A stretch of DNA of 64,000 nucleotides from Rotaria sp. Silwood1 (taxonomy: Eukaryota; Rotifera; Eurotatoria; Philodinida; Philodinidae), in the NCBI GenBank assembly GCA_905250075.1, contig CAJNOP010000056.1, positions 611,687-675,686 of the forward strand, written 5' to 3'. Under the pieces are notes generated by a model. The model saw only the letters and a list, made by a program, of their open reading frames with translations, searched no databases and was not told where the DNA came from. Positions 60,901-64,000 of this stretch are shown here, piece after piece. The translations under genes were made by a program, and so were the position numbers. Position 1 is the stretch's first letter, and each line of letters opens with the position of its first letter.

Positions 60901-63900
60901 TTTATGTAATTCGCTTCGTGGAATACATGTGTTAAAATATGATCAAATACGAATTCTACATAGCGCTTCATTTAACGATCAAAATCAATTATTTGCATCA
61001 ATTCACACGTACTCTTGTTGGAATACTATAAAAAATTGGAATTCTGTTGTTACACTAGAATTTCACTTGAGTCCTGCTGGAGAAAATAAAGCTCTCAATA
61101 GAAAACTATTGTTGATAAGATGATGTACGAAAGATTATTATTCCAAGAAGAATAATGTGATTCTTCGATTCTGTCAAAAGATTCGTTGATTCTGGCTAAC
61201 ATAATCTTGATCTCAATTTCGTTGGAGTCTAAACAAAATTTTATCAGATTTCAGAGAATTCTACGGAATAACTTTGGCTACGAATTATGAAGAAAGACAA
61301 CTACATCACAAATATTTATACTATATGTGTTTGAGAGTTCCAATAACAATCGATAAACACATATTCTCATCAAATAAAGCACATCTACACACTCAAATAT
61401 GATTTCGATGTTTTAAAACAGGTTTAGACTAGTTAATGTCCATTTCAGAATTAAATGAACGTGCGCATTTTTCGAATAATTTTGACACAACAAAAGGAAA
61501 ATAACACGAATTTTTTAACAATATCAAGAGTATCCATTAATGCATATTTTTACAAAAGTCGACGAAGAGTTCCAGTTACTTTTCTTCTTGAATGCAACAT
61601 TGAATCTTCTCTATCGATTAGGTCATGGACGAGATCGATAGTTATTTCTCTTGAAAAGATATCAAGGTTTTACTGAATGTAATTCATCAAAATTTTTCAA
61701 AATCTAAACAGTTAACAAACTTTTGTAGTATAATATTCTTGCTAAAAATGTCATCAAAATCTATGAATTCATTTTATTTTATGACGGTCGGTCATTATTT
61801 TTTCCTTTGATTCAATGAATAAATCGTCTGTGATTTAACAATAGATAAGGGAACAGTTTCACTTAATATAATTCTATTTCAAAAGTGTTACAACCAAATG
61901 ACAGTTGGGTGACTTGATAATCACGATGTTTACCAATGAGACATTACATAATGACTCCTATTGAATCAGGCACACCAAGATAAAAATCTGTGTTCATGAT
62001 AGAAAGATGGAGTTTGCTTTGATTGAAGTAAGCAAACTAGCACAAGACTATATATATAACTAGAATGTGATGGAAGCAACTAGATGTATCAATCATGTCA
62101 AACAATATGAGGCAAAATTTATAATAGCAGACACTTGTCTCGAAAAGATTGAAGAAGAACCTTATGATTACGATGATGGTAATTATTGTAGTTATAGTAT
62201 ATGTTGATGCTAGTAACTTTATATGATTAGTCTGCGTTGATATCTTCGAATCTCTTTTTCATAGACCGATTCGAAGCCATAATATTTTTGAGATAAAACC
62301 ATCAATAAAATAAAAATTTGGGAGTTTTCGGGAATATCGATTCATTGTTATAACACAAAGTGAACTCATGAATTCTGATAACATTCTCAGTAAGAAAATA
62401 GGCTAAAAAAGTTAGTGAATTGTGTCATCAAGTGGAAGATAACTAAGATATTTATATAAGAAGGTATTTGTTAACTGTTTAAAATTTTGAAATATTTTGA
62501 TGAATAGCATTCAGTAAAATTTTGAGATCTTCTCAAGGATAATCAGTATCGAACTCGGCCTTGCGTTGATCGATAGAGAAGATTGAATATTGCATCCAAG
62601 GAAGAAAGCAACGGTATTTTCCTTGGGACTTTATATGAATTTGTATTGATTGCTATTCAAGATAGTACTAAAAAATCTGAATTAGTTTTCTTTCAAGTGT
62701 CCAAAAATTATTCAAGAATACAGATGTTCGTTTAAGTCTGGAATGGATATTAGTGATAAGAAGAAAAAAAGCTTGATTAAAAGCTTTTTTATCGATGGTC
62801 TTATCAGGATTAGTTGATAAAATTGAATAAATCATGCGAAGAAAAATAACTAATAAGACTATTGATGTCGTCAATAGGAGATAAAGTATTAATTTTTCTC
62901 AAGTTTTTTTTTTTGTAAAAAGATCAGTTATTGGATAACGAATCGGAAAACGATGTTAGTTCTGCTTCTTTTTAAAAATGACATATTATTCAAAATCTAC
63001 ATTTCATAATAGTAAATCTTCAATAACATATATAATATTCATTTTAGTTTGATACAAAGAAGTTTGTTAATAAATATAAATATGATTTATTTTAATTTGA
63101 AAAACTTTTTCGCAGTATAGACAATGACTTCAGATATGTTCGCATTTAATTTATCATTAATAATAAAATAATTTATAAAATTTTTTTTTTTTAGTACTTG
63201 TACTATTCTACAATATGTGTGATTAATAAAAGAAAGTAAAAAGAAATGAGTGCATTATTTATTCGAAGAATTTGAAAGTTAAACATGCATTTCCTTATGT
63301 CAATGTTGTGATGCGTCTAGGCATAGACGCTTCCTGTTTTTAATTTTACAAGGTATACAATATTAATTCTGTAGAGGATAAACATCATTGAATATTAGTT
63401 ACGTTCAAATTAGATATAAAAAAGAAAGAATAGAAATTTTGATTACAAAAGCGAGCAATCAATCGATTGAATGTTTATTGTGTTAACCTTTTCTTTCTAT
63501 CCTTCTCTTCTTCAAACTGCCGGTTAGCTTTACCTTATTTTCGATTAACTTCCTTTCTTTTTCTTGTAACTAGATTAGTTCCGTTTTTCTCTTCTCTTAT
63601 CGTCTGTCGATCCACACCTATGTATTGTTTCTCAAGAGACGACGACGACAACAACAATAACGAAGCGTTTTTCTTTTTCTCTCTAATCGAACCTTACTTT
63701 AATTTGTTGAGTAATCACTTTACTACTCTTAGCTTTGTCGTTTGCTCTGTCATGAATAAATGACGGAAGGGTGTAGAGAGGTGCTGCATATTGGAAGAGA
63801 ATACCCAGTGACATTTTTTTTCTCTCTACTAAATCGGCTATAAACTTTTTCTTAGAGTTTTTTTTTCACATCATAACGACAACTGATTTTTTTAATAGTT

Positions 63901-64000
63901 CATGCATGTTATGTCCCAATGGGAGTGAAAAAAAAATGCGGTGACGTTGGCAATGAAAGTAAAACGTTCAGAAATTGATCGGTGGCTAAATATGCGTATA
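57964..64000. other. Intergenic region with assembly gap, no supported gene
   Basis: A/T-rich throughout. Open frames (for example 59462-59707, 60475-60669, 60929-61123, 61455-61676, 63467-63763 on plus) have no domain, and I could not chain them by splice sites. A 45-codon frame at 62069-62206 has balanced composition but no match I know. No clear terminal inverted repeats were found. Confidence 0.4.
59862..59871. other. Assembly gap (10 N)
   Basis: Ten undetermined bases, so the sequence on either side may not be truly adjacent. Confidence 1.

Noticed and set aside
62069..62206. 45-codon frame beginning MEATRCINHVKQYE
   Set aside because: The composition is balanced but it is too short, and no adjoining exons or motif support it.
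1..64000. CRISPR arrays, bacterial operons, ribosome binding sites or prophage
   Set aside because: The spliced animal genes rule out a prokaryotic source, and no regularly spaced identical repeats are present.

Overview
The window is nuclear DNA from an invertebrate animal. It is strongly A+T-rich (roughly 70% by eye) and has multi-exon genes whose introns are mostly 50-75 bp with GT...AG ends. The animal gene set is clear: a hedgehog co-receptor-like Ig/FN3 receptor, cathepsin B, prolidase, ribosomal protein eL8, WDR48/UAF1 and FANCJ/BRIP1. This style would suit a spiralian such as a bdelloid rotifer. That placement is inference and nothing in the sequence proves it. I rebuilt exon-intron structures by eye from splice sites and reading-frame continuity. 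For all seven spliced genes the exon lengths sum to an exact multiple of three.

Layout. 1-2.8 kb: repeats, including a dead mariner-like element (1.41-2.35 kb). 2.8-3.9 kb (-): a single-LIM-domain protein, divergent from a seven-exon cathepsin B (5.05-6.45 kb, +). 7.8-15.6 kb (-): a 14-exon, about 1148-aa type I membrane receptor with five Ig and two FN3 domains, closest in features to the CDO/BOC/Ihog hedgehog co-receptors. 15.6-27.8 kb: a 12-kb stretch with no gene I can support, rich in microsatellites. 27.8-31.3 kb (+): prolidase in two exons. 33.0-34.1 kb (+): eL8. 36.0-41.1 kb (+): WDR48 in 20 exons. 41.3-48.6 kb (+): FANCJ-like DNA helicase in 12 exons. 48.6-56.9 kb: repeats, including a foldback element interrupted by a non-autonomous hAT-type element with a recognisable target-site duplication. 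56.9-58.0 kb (+): an intronless exostosin-like glycosyltransferase. 58-64 kb: no supported gene, and a 10-N gap.

How the genes relate. WDR48 (activator of USP1, which deubiquitinates FANCD2/FANCI) and FANCJ belong to the same DNA crosslink-repair pathway. They lie head-to-tail only 213 bp apart. The FANCJ-like protein ends in a repeated module of SUMO-interaction-like and PCNA-binding-like motifs. The other genes are unrelated housekeeping or signalling genes.

The most distinctive non-coding signal is a set of large imperfect palindromes (foldback elements) at 29.3-30.3, 32.2-32.7, 35.0-35.6 and 51.1-52.9 kb, with a related fragment at 0.5-0.9 kb. One lies inside the prolidase intron. Long introns in this window mostly contain such repeats, while the other introns are near a minimal size.
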